A DNA stretch of 64,000 nucleotides from Streptomyces sp. NBC_01476 (GTDB taxonomy: Bacteria > Actinomycetota > Actinomycetes > Streptomycetales > Streptomycetaceae), in assembly GCF_036227265.1 (NCBI RefSeq), contig NZ_CP109446.1, forward strand, positions 496,001 to 560,000, written 5' to 3'. The position numbers were made by a program, and so were the translations under genes. The notes below the pieces were generated by a model, which was not told the DNA's origin, searched no databases, and saw only the letters and a list, made by a program, of their open reading frames with translations. Of the stretch, positions 1-8,112 are shown in pieces; position 1 is the stretch's first letter; each line of letters opens with the position of its first letter.

Positions 1-182
1 AGGACTGGCCGGTGATGCCGGTCGACTCCGCGGGCTTCGCCCTCAAGCCCTACGGCTTCTTCGACCGCAATCCCACGCTGGACATCCCGGCATCGGGCGG
101 CGACCACTGCCACCCGGCTGGCCACGAACACGGCGAACACCACCACGGGCACGACCACGACCACGGAAAGGCCGCCGAATGA
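1..182 (+). CDS. Primary-amine (copper) oxidase, C-terminal end only
   Basis: Only the last 59 codons are in the window; the frame enters at base 3 and stops at 180-182. The residues [18 protein letters not shown] and a terminal HCH resemble the C-terminus of bacterial copper/topaquinone amine oxidases such as the Arthrobacter phenylethylamine oxidase. Those enzymes oxidise primary amines to aldehydes, releasing ammonia and hydrogen peroxide. The tail is very histidine-rich (about ten His in the last 25 residues), which could bind metal. The catalytic domain lies outside the window, so the call rests on the C-terminal match alone. The stop overlaps the next start as ATGA, so the gene is probably co-transcribed and translationally coupled with the sugar-type genes that follow. 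Confidence 0.72.
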   Translation, partial: DWPVMPVDSAGFALKPYGFFDRNPTLDIPASGGDHCHPAGHEHGEHHHGHDHDHGKAAE

Positions 183-931
183 CGACCGGACAGCCGCTGG
201 GGATCCAGCTCTACAGCGTGCGGGACGACATCGGACCGGCCGACCTCGGCGGCACCCTCGCCCGCCTGGCGGGGTTCGGTTTCACGCACGCGGAGCCGTA
301 CGACATCCTCACCGACCCCGACGGGCTCGGCACCGCCCTGCGGAACGCCGGCCTGCACGCCGCCACCGCCCACGCGTCGGTGGTCCGGCACGCGGTGACG
401 GACATCCTGGACGCCGCGGAGGCCCTCGGCATCGGCACCGTCATCACGCCGTACGTCGACCCGGGCAGCATCGCCGACCGGGCGGGCGTGGAACGGCTGG
501 CCGCGGCGCTCAACAGCGCCGCAGAACTCGCCACCGCCCGCGGCATCCGGATCGGCTACCACAACCACGACTTCGAGTTCGCGCAGCTCGTCGACGGGGT
601 CCCGGCCTACGAGGTGCTCACCGGCCTGCTCGACCCGGCCGTCGTGCTGGAACTCGACATCTACTGGGCCGGGGTCGGCGGCGCGGACGTCTTCGAACTG
701 CTTCCCCGGCTCGGTGACCGGGTGCGGCTCCTGCACGTCGTGCACGAGCGGGAACCGGGCAACGACCGCCCGGTGCTCGGCGTCGACGCCACCGGCCGGA
801 TGGGCGAAGTGCTCGCGCTGGCCGGCCCGGGCATCGAACTGCCCGTCGTCGAGGTCGTCGCGCACCACAGTGACGTATGGCCGCTCGTCGAACGCAACGC
901 CGCCTACTTCCAAGGGCTGGTGAACGCATGA
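179..931 (+). CDS. Sugar phosphate isomerase/epimerase (xylose isomerase-like TIM barrel)
   Basis: The 250-residue protein has the usual length of single-domain AP endonuclease 2 / xylose isomerase-like TIM barrels. The strand-1 motif [10 protein letters not shown] is at about residues 8-17, YHNHDFEF at 127-134, and LELDIYW around 157-163. E158, H186 and E225 are likely metal ligands. The family isomerises or epimerises sugars or inositol derivatives, or cleaves keto-inositols; the substrate cannot be read here. ATG overlaps the amine oxidase stop by 4 bp, and the gene's own stop overlaps the next start in the same way. It is the second gene of a tightly coupled operon with a MocA dehydrogenase, a SIS protein and a kinase, which suggests an oxidised or amino-sugar route. 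Confidence 0.85.
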   Translation: MTTGQPLGIQLYSVRDDIGPADLGGTLARLAGFGFTHAEPYDILTDPDGLGTALRNAGLHAATAHASVVRHAVTDILDAAEALGIGTVITPYVDPGSIADRAGVERLAAALNSAAELATARGIRIGYHNHDFEFAQLVDGVPAYEVLTGLLDPAVVLELDIYWAGVGGADVFELLPRLGDRVRLLHVVHEREPGNDRPVLGVDATGRMGEVLALAGPGIELPVVEVVAHHSDVWPLVERNAAYFQGLVNA

Positions 932-2046
932 GCGCCCCCACCCGGGTCGCGGTCATCGGCGCCGGTGACATCTCCGACCAGTACCTCACGTCCCTCACCG
1001 GCTACCCGGACCTGGCTGTCACCGCCGTCGCCGACCTGGTGCCCGAACGGGCCCGCGCGCAGGCCGAGGCGTACGGCATCGCCGGCTGGGGCACCACCGC
1101 CGAGGTGCTGGGCCGCGACGACGTCGACCTCGTGGTGAACCTGACCGTTCCCGCCGCGCACGCCGAGGTCGCGCTCGCCGCGATAGCGGCCGGCAAGCAC
1201 GTGTGGGGCGAGAAGCCGTTCGCGCTGGACCGGCCGAGTGCCCGCGCGGTGCTCGACGCCGCCGCGGCGGCCGGTGTGGTGGTCGGCAACGCGCCGGACA
1301 CCGTGCTCGGCCCCGGTGTCCAGACCGCCCACCGGCTGCTGGCCGAAGGAGCCGTCGGCGCGCCGCGGACGGTGCTGACCCTCATGCAGGGGCCAGGACC
1401 CGACCTGTGGCACCCGAGGCCGCAGTTCCTCTTCGCCAAGGGCGCCGGCCCGCTCTTCGACATCGGCCCCTACTACCTCGCCACCCTGGTGCAGCTGCTC
1501 GGCCCGATCACCTCGGTCAGCGCGCGCGGCCAGATTCCGCGCCACGAGCGGACCATCGTCTCCGGACCGGACGCCGGCACGGTCTTCCCGGTCGAGGTCC
1601 CCACCCACGTCAGCGTGGTGACCGAGTTCGCCTCCGGGGTGGTCGGCACCTCCGTCTACAGCTTCGATTCCCCGGTACGCCGCCAGCTCTTCGAGATCAC
1701 CGGCGCCGACGGTGTGCTGGAGGTGCCGGTCAGCGGATTCGACGGCCCCACCAGGCTGCTGACCGATACCACGCCCGACGCCCCCTGGCAGACCCGGCCC
1801 GCCGAGGGCGTCCCCAGCGACCGCGGTGTCGGTGTGCTGGAAATGGCCCGCGCGGTGCGGGCCGGACGGCCGCCGCGCGCCGGCGGCGAACTGGCCTACC
1901 ACGTGCTCGATGTCATGCTCTCCATCGAGGAGTCCATCGGCCTCGGAGCGCCGGTGCACGTGGCGAGCACCGCCCCATCCGTCCTCCCGATCCCACCGCA
2001 CTGGGATCCGGCCGCACGGACCTACGACCGAACGGAACAGACATGA
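928..2046 (+). CDS. Gfo/Idh/MocA family NAD(P)-dependent oxidoreductase
   Basis: The 372-residue protein has an N-terminal Rossmann fold (VAVIGAGDIS at residues 7-16) and the family motif EKP at 95-97, whose lysine takes part in catalysis. The C-terminal alpha/beta substrate domain follows. The family oxidises or reduces sugar or inositol hydroxyls. The start was set at 928 because ATG overlaps the upstream stop (ATGA) and the Rossmann strand begins six residues later; an in-frame start at 877 would only add a basic shadow sequence. A MocA dehydrogenase beside a TIM-barrel epimerase is a classic pair for converting a sugar through a keto intermediate. The substrate is unknown. Confidence 0.88.
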   Translation: MSAPTRVAVIGAGDISDQYLTSLTGYPDLAVTAVADLVPERARAQAEAYGIAGWGTTAEVLGRDDVDLVVNLTVPAAHAEVALAAIAAGKHVWGEKPFALDRPSARAVLDAAAAAGVVVGNAPDTVLGPGVQTAHRLLAEGAVGAPRTVLTLMQGPGPDLWHPRPQFLFAKGAGPLFDIGPYYLATLVQLLGPITSVSARGQIPRHERTIVSGPDAGTVFPVEVPTHVSVVTEFASGVVGTSVYSFDSPVRRQLFEITGADGVLEVPVSGFDGPTRLLTDTTPDAPWQTRPAEGVPSDRGVGVLEMARAVRAGRPPRAGGELAYHVLDVMLSIEESIGLGAPVHVASTAPSVLPIPPHWDPAARTYDRTEQT

Positions 2047-3065
2047 GCAACGGCTACCTGGCCTACGCCGCGGCCCGCAGCACCCAGGCCGAGGAACTGG
2101 AAGCCGCGATCGGCCGGCTCACCCCGGCAGTGCGGGCCCTGGCCGCCGACGGCCGGCTCGCCGGTCCCGGCCCGGTCTTCGTCGGCATCGGCGCCAGCCT
2201 GGCCGCCGCGTGCGCGCCGGTGTGGGAGCTGCGCAGCCGGGGCATCCACTCCTGGCGGCTCGGCGCCGGCGACCACCCGCTGCCCTTCCCGGCCAGCGTG
2301 CACCCGGTCTTCGGCGTCTCGCAGAGCGGCCGGAGTGCGGAGACGCTGGCCGTGCTGGAGTCGGTCGAACCGGCACTGCGCCACGCGGTGGTCAACATGG
2401 TCCCCTCGCCGATCGCCGACGCCGCCACCGGCCTGCTCGACCTGGGCAGCATCCCCGACAGCTACGCCTCGACCATCGGCTTCACCGCGACGGTCGCCGC
2501 GCTCGGCATCCTCGCCGACGCGTGGGACGGCGGCACGGTGGACGAGGGCTGGGCCGGTCTCGGTGCCGCCTTCGCCACCGCGGAGAAGGAACTCGGCGAG
2601 CAGGTGCGGGGCCTGGCGCCGCTCTTCGCCACCGCCACCTCGGCCGACTTCGTCGGCGCCGGCCCCGCGGTCGGCTCCGCGGAGGGGAGCGCGCTGCTCT
2701 TCCGCGAGGTGGCCCGCATCCCGTCCACCGGTATGAGCACCCGTCAGTACCTGCACGGTGCGATGGAGTCGGCCGGCGGTGGCGTGCATGTCATCTTCGG
2801 CGACTCCCGGGAGCACGCCGTCGCCGGCACCCTGGCGTCGGCCGGCCACCAGGTGATCCTGGTGACCGGCGAACCGGTGCGGGAGAGCCCGCTGCTGCAC
2901 GCGGTGCGGGTGCCCCGGATGCCGGCCGCGCAGCGTGCCGTCATCGAGATCCTGGTGGCGCAGATCCTCGTCGAGGCGGTCGCCGAGGTCCGCGGGGTCG
3001 ACGTGGAGGAGTTCGTCTTCCACAACTCCGACATCAAGGTCACCACCGAACGGCCCGCCGTATGA
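2043..3065 (+). CDS. SIS-domain sugar isomerase-like protein (glucosamine-6-phosphate synthase / AgaS type)
   Basis: The 340-residue protein has two SIS (sugar isomerase) domains and no glutaminase domain. FVGIGAS (about residues 46-52) and GVSQSGRSAET (91-101) form the first phosphosugar-binding site; a second SIS fold occupies about 170-310. The family isomerises or deaminates phosphosugars, often amino sugars. The start ATG overlaps the preceding stop by 4 bp and the stop overlaps the kinase start likewise. Next to a BadF-type kinase, the simplest reading is phosphorylation of an amino or keto sugar followed by aldose-ketose isomerisation or deamination. The exact substrate is inferred only from context. 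Confidence 0.8.
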   Translation: MSNGYLAYAAARSTQAEELEAAIGRLTPAVRALAADGRLAGPGPVFVGIGASLAAACAPVWELRSRGIHSWRLGAGDHPLPFPASVHPVFGVSQSGRSAETLAVLESVEPALRHAVVNMVPSPIADAATGLLDLGSIPDSYASTIGFTATVAALGILADAWDGGTVDEGWAGLGAAFATAEKELGEQVRGLAPLFATATSADFVGAGPAVGSAEGSALLFREVARIPSTGMSTRQYLHGAMESAGGGVHVIFGDSREHAVAGTLASAGHQVILVTGEPVRESPLLHAVRVPRMPAAQRAVIEILVAQILVEAVAEVRGVDVEEFVFHNSDIKVTTERPAV

Positions 3066-3955
3066 GGGTTCTCGTGGGTGCCGACGTGGGCGGCACCAAG
3101 CTCGCCGTCCGGGTGGAGACACCGCAGGGCGCGGTACGGGCCGACGTCGAGATGCCGGCCGCGGGCTGGGAGGCCGCCCCGGTGGACCGGGCCGCGCGCT
3201 GGCTGCTCGGCCATCTGGCCCGGGTGGTGCCGGAGGGCGACGAGATCGCGGCGGTCGGCGTCGGGGCGCAGGGCTGTGACACGCAGGAGCACTGCGCGCA
3301 TCTGGCGGCGGCCGTGGAGGCGCTGGGGGTGCCCGCCACCGTCGTGAACGACGCGGCGCTGCTGGTTCCGGCGGCCGGTCTGGACAGCGGGATCGGTGTC
3401 ATCGCGGGCACCGGCTCCATCGCGGTGGGCGCGGACGCGGCGGGCACGGTGCTCTTCGCCGGCGGCTGGGGCTGGGTGCTGGGCGACGAGGGCAGTGCGC
3501 CGGCCATCGTCCGGGAGGCGGCGAAGGCGGCCCTGGGCGCCTATGACGCCGGCCGTCCCGACGACGGGCTGCTCTCGGCGCTGCTGAAGCACTACGGCGA
3601 CCCGGACCCGCAGACGCTGGCCCGTACCGTCAACGACGAACCCACCACGGCCAACTGGGGCCCGGCGGCGCCCGCGGTCTTCGACGCGGCGGCGGCCGGC
3701 TCGGCCCTGGCGCTCGGTGTGGTGAACGAGGCGGCGGCGCAGCTGACCGCCCTGGTCACCCGGCTGCGTGCGCGGGGCGCGCGGGGACACACCGTGGTGG
3801 CGGCCGGCGGGGTGGTGGTCGGCCAGCCGCTGCTCGCCGACTGCCTGCGGACCCGTCTCGCGGCGGCTCACCCGGACCTGGCCCTCCACGTGCTGGAGGT
3901 GGCCCCGGTCACCGGAGCGGTCGCGCTGGCCCGCGCCCGGAGCGGCCTGCTCTGA
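3062..3955 (+). CDS. BadF/BadG-type sugar kinase (N-acetylglucosamine kinase-like)
   Basis: The 297-residue protein has the ASKHA-fold phosphate-1 motif GADVGGTKLAVRV at about residues 5-17 and the adenosine/phosphate-2 motif VIAGTGSIAVG around 115-125. This matches BadF/BadG/BcrA/BcrD ATPases, which include GlcNAc kinases. It probably phosphorylates the sugar handled by the SIS protein just upstream. The start ATG overlaps the SIS stop (ATGA). It is the last gene of the coupled string, and the gap to the ROK regulator contains a conserved operator-like motif. An anaerobic dehydratase activator role is unlikely because the activator [4Fe-4S] cysteines are absent. Confidence 0.82.
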   Translation: MRVLVGADVGGTKLAVRVETPQGAVRADVEMPAAGWEAAPVDRAARWLLGHLARVVPEGDEIAAVGVGAQGCDTQEHCAHLAAAVEALGVPATVVNDAALLVPAAGLDSGIGVIAGTGSIAVGADAAGTVLFAGGWGWVLGDEGSAPAIVREAAKAALGAYDAGRPDDGLLSALLKHYGDPDPQTLARTVNDEPTTANWGPAAPAVFDAAAAGSALALGVVNEAAAQLTALVTRLRARGARGHTVVAAGGVVVGQPLLADCLRTRLAAAHPDLALHVLEVAPVTGAVALARARSGLL

Positions 3956-3980
3956 CGGTCACCGTTCAGCGTCGCGACAG

Positions 3981-4004
3981 CCTGAGTTCGTTAAGTTGAT
4001 GAAC
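3981..4004 (+). promoter_or_regulatory. Operator-like motif upstream of ROK regulator
   Basis: The 24-bp stretch matches positions 6986-7009, upstream of the aldehyde dehydrogenase, at 19 of 24 positions. The shared core is CTGAGTTYGTTAASTT, and both copies end in GAAC. AT content is far above the surroundings. NagC/XylR-type ROK repressors bind AT-rich operators of this kind, so autoregulation is likely. A 14-bp palindrome (CCAGG-ATCC-CCTGG) at 4045-4058 may be a second element. Confidence 0.55.
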
Positions 4005-4120
4005 ACAGGTGGGCCCGGTGAGGTCCATCGGATAACTTTGCCTTCCAGGATCCCCTGGAGACAGGATCCGGACCCACCGGGCCGCCCCGCAGCACCGGGG
4101 CACGTCGCACGAGGGACACG

Positions 4121-5275
4121 ATGGATACGAGCGTTACCGCCGACCGGTTCGACCTGCCCGCCAGCGCGCGCGCCGTGCTGCGCGCCCTGGCCGTCGACGG
4201 TCCGGCGACCAGACCGCAGCTCAGCGAGGTGCTGGCGCTGTCCCGTCCCACCATGTCGGTGGCGATGGCGGAACTGTCGCGGCTGGGGCTCGTGGCCGGC
4301 CAGGGCAGCTCGCGGGGCGCCACCGGGCGCAGCGCGGTGGTCTACTCCCTGGCGTCCCGGGCCGGCCACGTCCTCGGCGTGGAGATCGGCGCGACCGGCG
4401 TCAGGGCCGCCGCGTACACCCTGGACGGCCGCGAGATCGGATCGGCGCAGGAACGGCTCCCGTCCGACCACCCCACCGTGACCCCTGAGGCCGTCGAGGC
4501 CGCCGCAGGCGCGGTGCGCACGGTGCGGGACACGGTCGGCGGCCGGCACGGCCCCTTGCGCGAAGTGGTGGTGGCGGCGCCGACCCTGCCCACCACCGAG
4601 CGCGGCGGCACGCTGCGCCCGGACGGCACGGCCGGGATCACCGACGCCCTGGCGGTACCCCCCGGTGTGCCGGTGAGGGTGGAGAACAACGTCAACTGCG
4701 CGGCCGTCGCCGAGCACCGCTTCGGGGTGGCGCGCAACCAGCAGATGTTCGCGTACATCCAGGTCGGCGTGAAGATCGGTGTCGGCATCGTGCTGGACGG
4801 GCGCCTGATGAACGGCGCCAATGGCGCGGCGGGCGAGGCCGCCATGCTGCCGTTCCCGTGGTCGGAGTCCCAGCAGCCGCGGCGGGCCGGGCTGGAGCGG
4901 TTCCTGGGCTCCGACGCGCTGATGGAGCGGTGCGCGGCCGCTTGGCCCGCGGCCGGCGCCGGGCCGGTGCCGCGCGACGCCAAGGCGCTCTTCGAGGCGG
5001 CGGCCGGCGGCCACGCCACCGCGCGCCGGGTGGTGGACCGGCACGCGACCGACATCGGCCGGCTGGTGGCCGCCGTGGTCGCGCTCATCGACCCCGGTCT
5101 TGTGGTGCTGGGCGGCGGTGTCGGCCAGAACCAGCTGGTGCTGCTTGAGGTCCGCAGGACCGTGCGCGAGCTGGCCTGGGACACCGAGGTGACGGTCGGC
5201 GGACTCGGCGACCGGGCCACGCTGCTGGGCGCGGTGCACCTCGCCGGCAGCCGGGCGCTCGACTCGATGGCGTGA
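4121..5275 (+). CDS. ROK family transcriptional regulator
   Basis: The 384-residue protein has an N-terminal winged helix-turn-helix (about residues 12-75, with RPQLSEVLALSRPTMSVAM as the recognition region). The ROK sugar kinase-like domain follows from about residue 85 (VLGVEIGATGVRAA). The usual ROK zinc site CXCGXXGCXE is not visible, and the GE at about 237-238 (AAGEAAM) stands where its flank would be. It therefore probably senses sugar without kinase activity and may lack structural zinc. It sits 165 bp after the sugar-kinase operon. An operator-like motif precedes both it and the convergent aldehyde dehydrogenase, so it is the likely local repressor. Confidence 0.88.
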   Translation: MDTSVTADRFDLPASARAVLRALAVDGPATRPQLSEVLALSRPTMSVAMAELSRLGLVAGQGSSRGATGRSAVVYSLASRAGHVLGVEIGATGVRAAAYTLDGREIGSAQERLPSDHPTVTPEAVEAAAGAVRTVRDTVGGRHGPLREVVVAAPTLPTTERGGTLRPDGTAGITDALAVPPGVPVRVENNVNCAAVAEHRFGVARNQQMFAYIQVGVKIGVGIVLDGRLMNGANGAAGEAAMLPFPWSESQQPRRAGLERFLGSDALMERCAAAWPAAGAGPVPRDAKALFEAAAGGHATARRVVDRHATDIGRLVAAVVALIDPGLVVLGGGVGQNQLVLLEVRRTVRELAWDTEVTVGGLGDRATLLGAVHLAGSRALDSMA

Positions 5276-5290
5276 GCCGGAGGCCGTCGG

Positions 5291-5339
5291 GAGCGGCGCG
5301 GTCCGGCGGCCCCGTCGGGACCACCGGACCGCGCCGCTC
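5291..5339. terminator. Bidirectional terminator hairpin
   Basis: There is a perfect 16-bp stem: GAGCGGCGCGGTCCGG at 5291-5306 pairs with 5324-5339 across a 17-nt loop. It lies between the convergent ROK and aldehyde dehydrogenase genes and can serve both strands. There is no U-tract, as is usual in Streptomyces. Confidence 0.75.
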
Positions 5340-5354
5340 TTCCGGCAGGAGGCA

Positions 5355-6824
5355 TCAGTACGGGTACGCCACCGGCTCGTGCTGGACGGTCAGCCAGCGC
5401 AGTTCGGTGAACTCGTGCAGGTTGGACTCGCCGCCCGCGCGCCCGCCCAGGCCCGAGGCGCCGCGCCCGCCGAACGGCGCCTGCGCCTCGTCCAGGCAGG
5501 TGGTGTCGTTGACGTGCACCATGGCCGCGCCCAGTCGCCTGGCCAGCCGGCGGCCCCGCTCCGGGTCACCGGTGACGACGGCGTCGACCAGGCCGTAGGA
5601 CGTGTCGTTGGCGACCGCCAGCGCCTCCTCCTCGCTGTCGACCGCGAGCACCGGGGCGATCGGGGCGAAGATCTCCTCCGTCCACAGCGCCATGTCGCGG
5701 GTGACCCCGGTGACCACGGTGGGCCGGTGGAACAGCCCCTCGCCGTCACCGCCCTCCACCACCTTCGCGCCCGCCCCGACCGCCTGCGCGAGCAGTTCCC
5801 TGGCCCGCTCGCGCTGCTCGGTGCTGATCATCGGGCCGAGGCCGACCCCGTCCTCGGCCGGGTCGCCGACGGTGATCCGGGCCGCGCGTGCGGCCAGGTC
5901 GGCGACGTAACGCTCGTACACCGGCCGGAGCACGATGTGCCGCCCGGCGGTGATGCAGGTCTGGCCCTGGTAGTGGAAGGCGGACCAGGCGCCGATCTGC
6001 CCGGCCTGCTCCAGGTCGGCGTCCTCCAGCACGATCAGGGCGTTGTTGCCGCCCAGTTCGAGGGAGACCTTCTTCAGTGCGCCGCCCGCCTCGCGGGCGA
6101 TGGTCCGGCCGACCGCGCTGGAGCCGGTGAAGTGGACCATCGCTATGTCCGGGTGGGCGGTGAGCGCCTCGCCGGTGTCCTGCCCGCCGGGCACCACCTG
6201 GAGCACGCCCGCCGGGAGGCCGGCCGCGGCGAACAGGTCGGCCAGCAGCAGGCCGCCGCTCAGCGGGGTGTGCGGTGACGGCTTGAGGACCACCGCGTTG
6301 CCGACGGCGAGCGCCGGCGCGAGCACCCGCATCGCCAGCACCAGCGGGAAGTTCCACGGGGTGATCACGCCGATGACGCCCAGCGGGACGCGCTCGGCGA
6401 CGCTCTCCCGGCCGGGCGCGCGCGAGGGCAGCGTCTCGGAGAGCGCGGTGCCCGCCAGCGCGGCGGCCTGGTGGAGTTCGTCGATCGCGCCGTGCACCTC
6501 GTACTCGGCCTTGCCGCGGATCGAGCCGGTCTCCCGGACGATGAGGCCGGCGAATTCATCCGTGCGCTCCCGCAGCCGCGCCGCGACATCCCGCAGCAGG
6601 TCGGCGCGGGTGCCGAAGTCGGTGGCTGCCCAGCCCGCGGCGGCGGTGGCGGCCTCGCGGGCCGCCCGGTCCAGGTCGGCGGGCGAGGCCCAGCCCGCTG
6701 TGCCGAGCGGCTCCTGGCGCGCCTTGTCGAGAACCGCCGAGGTTCGGCCGTTCTCGGCCGGGACGAACTCCCCGCCGATGAAGAGGGCGCCGTCCCAGGG
6801 GTTCGGCGTGGATGGGGTCGGCAT
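5355..6824 (-). CDS. Aldehyde dehydrogenase (benzaldehyde/vanillin dehydrogenase-like)
   Basis: The 489-residue NAD(P)-dependent aldehyde dehydrogenase has the cofactor motif ITPWNFP at about 154-160 and FTGS at 242-245. The general-base glutamate E256 is in LELGGNN and the catalytic cysteine C290 is in GQTCITAGRH, so it appears complete and active. The start at 6824 is chosen because GGAGG lies 8 bases upstream and the family N-terminus (ALFIGGEFV) begins soon after; the open frame extends further to 6968 with unlikely sequence. The family oxidises aromatic or aliphatic aldehydes to acids. With a copper amine oxidase upstream and a shared operator motif, it may oxidise the aldehyde released by the amine oxidase. 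That link is inference. Confidence 0.88.
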   Translation of the reverse strand: MPTPSTPNPWDGALFIGGEFVPAENGRTSAVLDKARQEPLGTAGWASPADLDRAAREAATAAAGWAATDFGTRADLLRDVAARLRERTDEFAGLIVRETGSIRGKAEYEVHGAIDELHQAAALAGTALSETLPSRAPGRESVAERVPLGVIGVITPWNFPLVLAMRVLAPALAVGNAVVLKPSPHTPLSGGLLLADLFAAAGLPAGVLQVVPGGQDTGEALTAHPDIAMVHFTGSSAVGRTIAREAGGALKKVSLELGGNNALIVLEDADLEQAGQIGAWSAFHYQGQTCITAGRHIVLRPVYERYVADLAARAARITVGDPAEDGVGLGPMISTEQRERARELLAQAVGAGAKVVEGGDGEGLFHRPTVVTGVTRDMALWTEEIFAPIAPVLAVDSEEEALAVANDTSYGLVDAVVTGDPERGRRLARRLGAAMVHVNDTTCLDEAQAPFGGRGASGLGGRAGGESNLHEFTELRWLTVQHEPVAYPY

Positions 6825-6985
6825 ACGAGCCTCCGTGTCGAAGTACAGATGATCGAGGGACGCGGGGCGGAGCCGGGCGTCCGTCCGGCCGGTCGCGCCG
6901 TCCCGCGCGTACGTCCCGACACGCCCCTGGATCTGGCAGCCGTCCGCGTCCCGGTCGGAGCAGCCCATGGCAGGTCGGGCGAGGG

Positions 6986-7009
6986 CCTGAGTTTGTTAAC
7001 TTTCCGAAC
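6986..7009 (-). promoter_or_regulatory. Second copy of the ROK-type operator motif, upstream of aldehyde dehydrogenase
   Basis: It matches 3981-4004 at 19 of 24 bases and lies about 160 bp upstream of the aldehyde dehydrogenase start. The gene-free stretch 6825-7223 otherwise holds AT-rich promoter-like sequence around 6990-7030 and the tandem repeat at 7171-7210. No supportable gene was found there. Confidence 0.5.
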
Positions 7010-7170
7010 TCTCAACATAGCAGCGAGGACTGCTTTTGAGGAGTGGCTTCCGGTAAAGGACCACGGCGGGCGGGGCTCCGGGCAGCGGCGCTACGTCCGG
7101 AGAGCGGTCGCGCGGTGGACGGCCGCTGCGCCGCCGGGAAGGACCCTCAGGCCGCGGCCGGAGCCCGGGG

Positions 7171-7210
7171 AGGTCCCAGCAGGTCCCGGCAGGTCCCGGC
7201 AGGTTCCGGC
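7171..7210. repeat. Four tandem 10-bp units, consensus AGGTCCCGGC
   Basis: Units start at 7171, 7181, 7191 and 7201; the first and last differ from the consensus at one base each. They lie just downstream of the amidase stop codon. The function is unknown; slippage during replication is a sufficient explanation. Confidence 0.7.
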
Positions 7211-7223
7211 CGCGGTGTGAGCG

Positions 7224-7964
7224 TCAGGTGGTCCAGATGGCCTTCGCCCGCAGCCGGGCCGCGGCATCGCGGATCCACGGCAGCTTCGCGTACAGCGCGT
7301 CACCCGGACAGGTGGTCTCGTAGGCGTCGCGGTGCCCGGAGATCGCGTGCAGCATCACCGCCTTCCCCTTCGGGAAGCGGCTCTCGTCATTGCTGGAGAC
7401 CAGCCGCACCCGGCCCCTCGGGTCGATGCCGGGGTCGAGCTTCCACGCCGCTATCGAGGCGATGGCCTCCAGCATGGGACGCGGCACCTTCTGCCCCTTG
7501 CCGAAGTTCCCCAGCGCCGCGACCCCGACCGTGTCGACGTTGAAGCCCTCGGTGTGCGCGCCCCGCACATCCCGGTCGACTCCGCCCGCCCGGCCCTCGT
7601 AGATGTTGCCGCACCGGTCGACGATGAAGTTGTAGCCGAGGTCGTCCCATCCCATGTCGTGGATGTGGGTCTCCTCTATGGCCAGCAGCATGGCGGGCAC
7701 GTCGGTCTTGCAGTCGTAGTCGTTCGGGTTGTCCGTGTGATGGATGAAGATCGCCTTCACCGAACGGTCGTACTGGGGCTTGCCGTGCACGGACTTCTCA
7801 TCGGCGTGCCACGTCGACCGCCCGATGACGACGGGCCGCAGCGACGCCCGGTGCGTGACCGAGCCGTCCCCGGGGTCGCGCGACTCGCGTCCCGGGACGG
7901 TGGAAGCCGCGACGAAGACGAGCGGAAGGAGTGCTACCCCCAGCTTGTACCGGAGCGGGCGCAT
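7224..7964 (-). CDS. Secreted PGRP-type N-acetylmuramoyl-L-alanine amidase
   Basis: The 246-residue protein has an N-terminal hydrophobic segment (about residues 7-20) that fits a signal peptide or anchor. An amidase_2/PGRP domain follows. Zinc ligands are visible: the HH pair at 75-76 (FIHHTDN), H211 (SGHRDAY) and C219 (TTCPG). WDDLGYNFIVD and IYEGRAGG are family motifs near residues 106-127. It should cleave the amide bond between muramic acid and L-alanine in the cell wall. It stands alone, with its 5' end facing the ferric reductase 3' end. Cell-wall turnover is the probable role. Confidence 0.92.
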   Translation of the reverse strand: MRPLRYKLGVALLPLVFVAASTVPGRESRDPGDGSVTHRASLRPVVIGRSTWHADEKSVHGKPQYDRSVKAIFIHHTDNPNDYDCKTDVPAMLLAIEETHIHDMGWDDLGYNFIVDRCGNIYEGRAGGVDRDVRGAHTEGFNVDTVGVAALGNFGKGQKVPRPMLEAIASIAAWKLDPGIDPRGRVRLVSSNDESRFPKGKAVMLHAISGHRDAYETTCPGDALYAKLPWIRDAAARLRAKAIWTT

Positions 7965-8112
7965 GGCCTCAAGACTGGGCCCATCGCGGCCGGCCGGACA
8001 TCTGTACAGGGCCGTTCGGGTGACACCGCGCCAGGGTCGCGGGCGTGCGGCCCGGCCACCGGCGGACCCGGGACAGGGAGCCGGGAGCCGGGGCCGGGAC
8101 CGGGACGGGTCG

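Noticed and set aside
7043..7543. Long plus-strand frame with GTG and a GAGGAG-like site
   Set aside because: It runs antisense into the PGRP amidase, which has clear domain motifs; composition is Arg/Pro-rich shadow.
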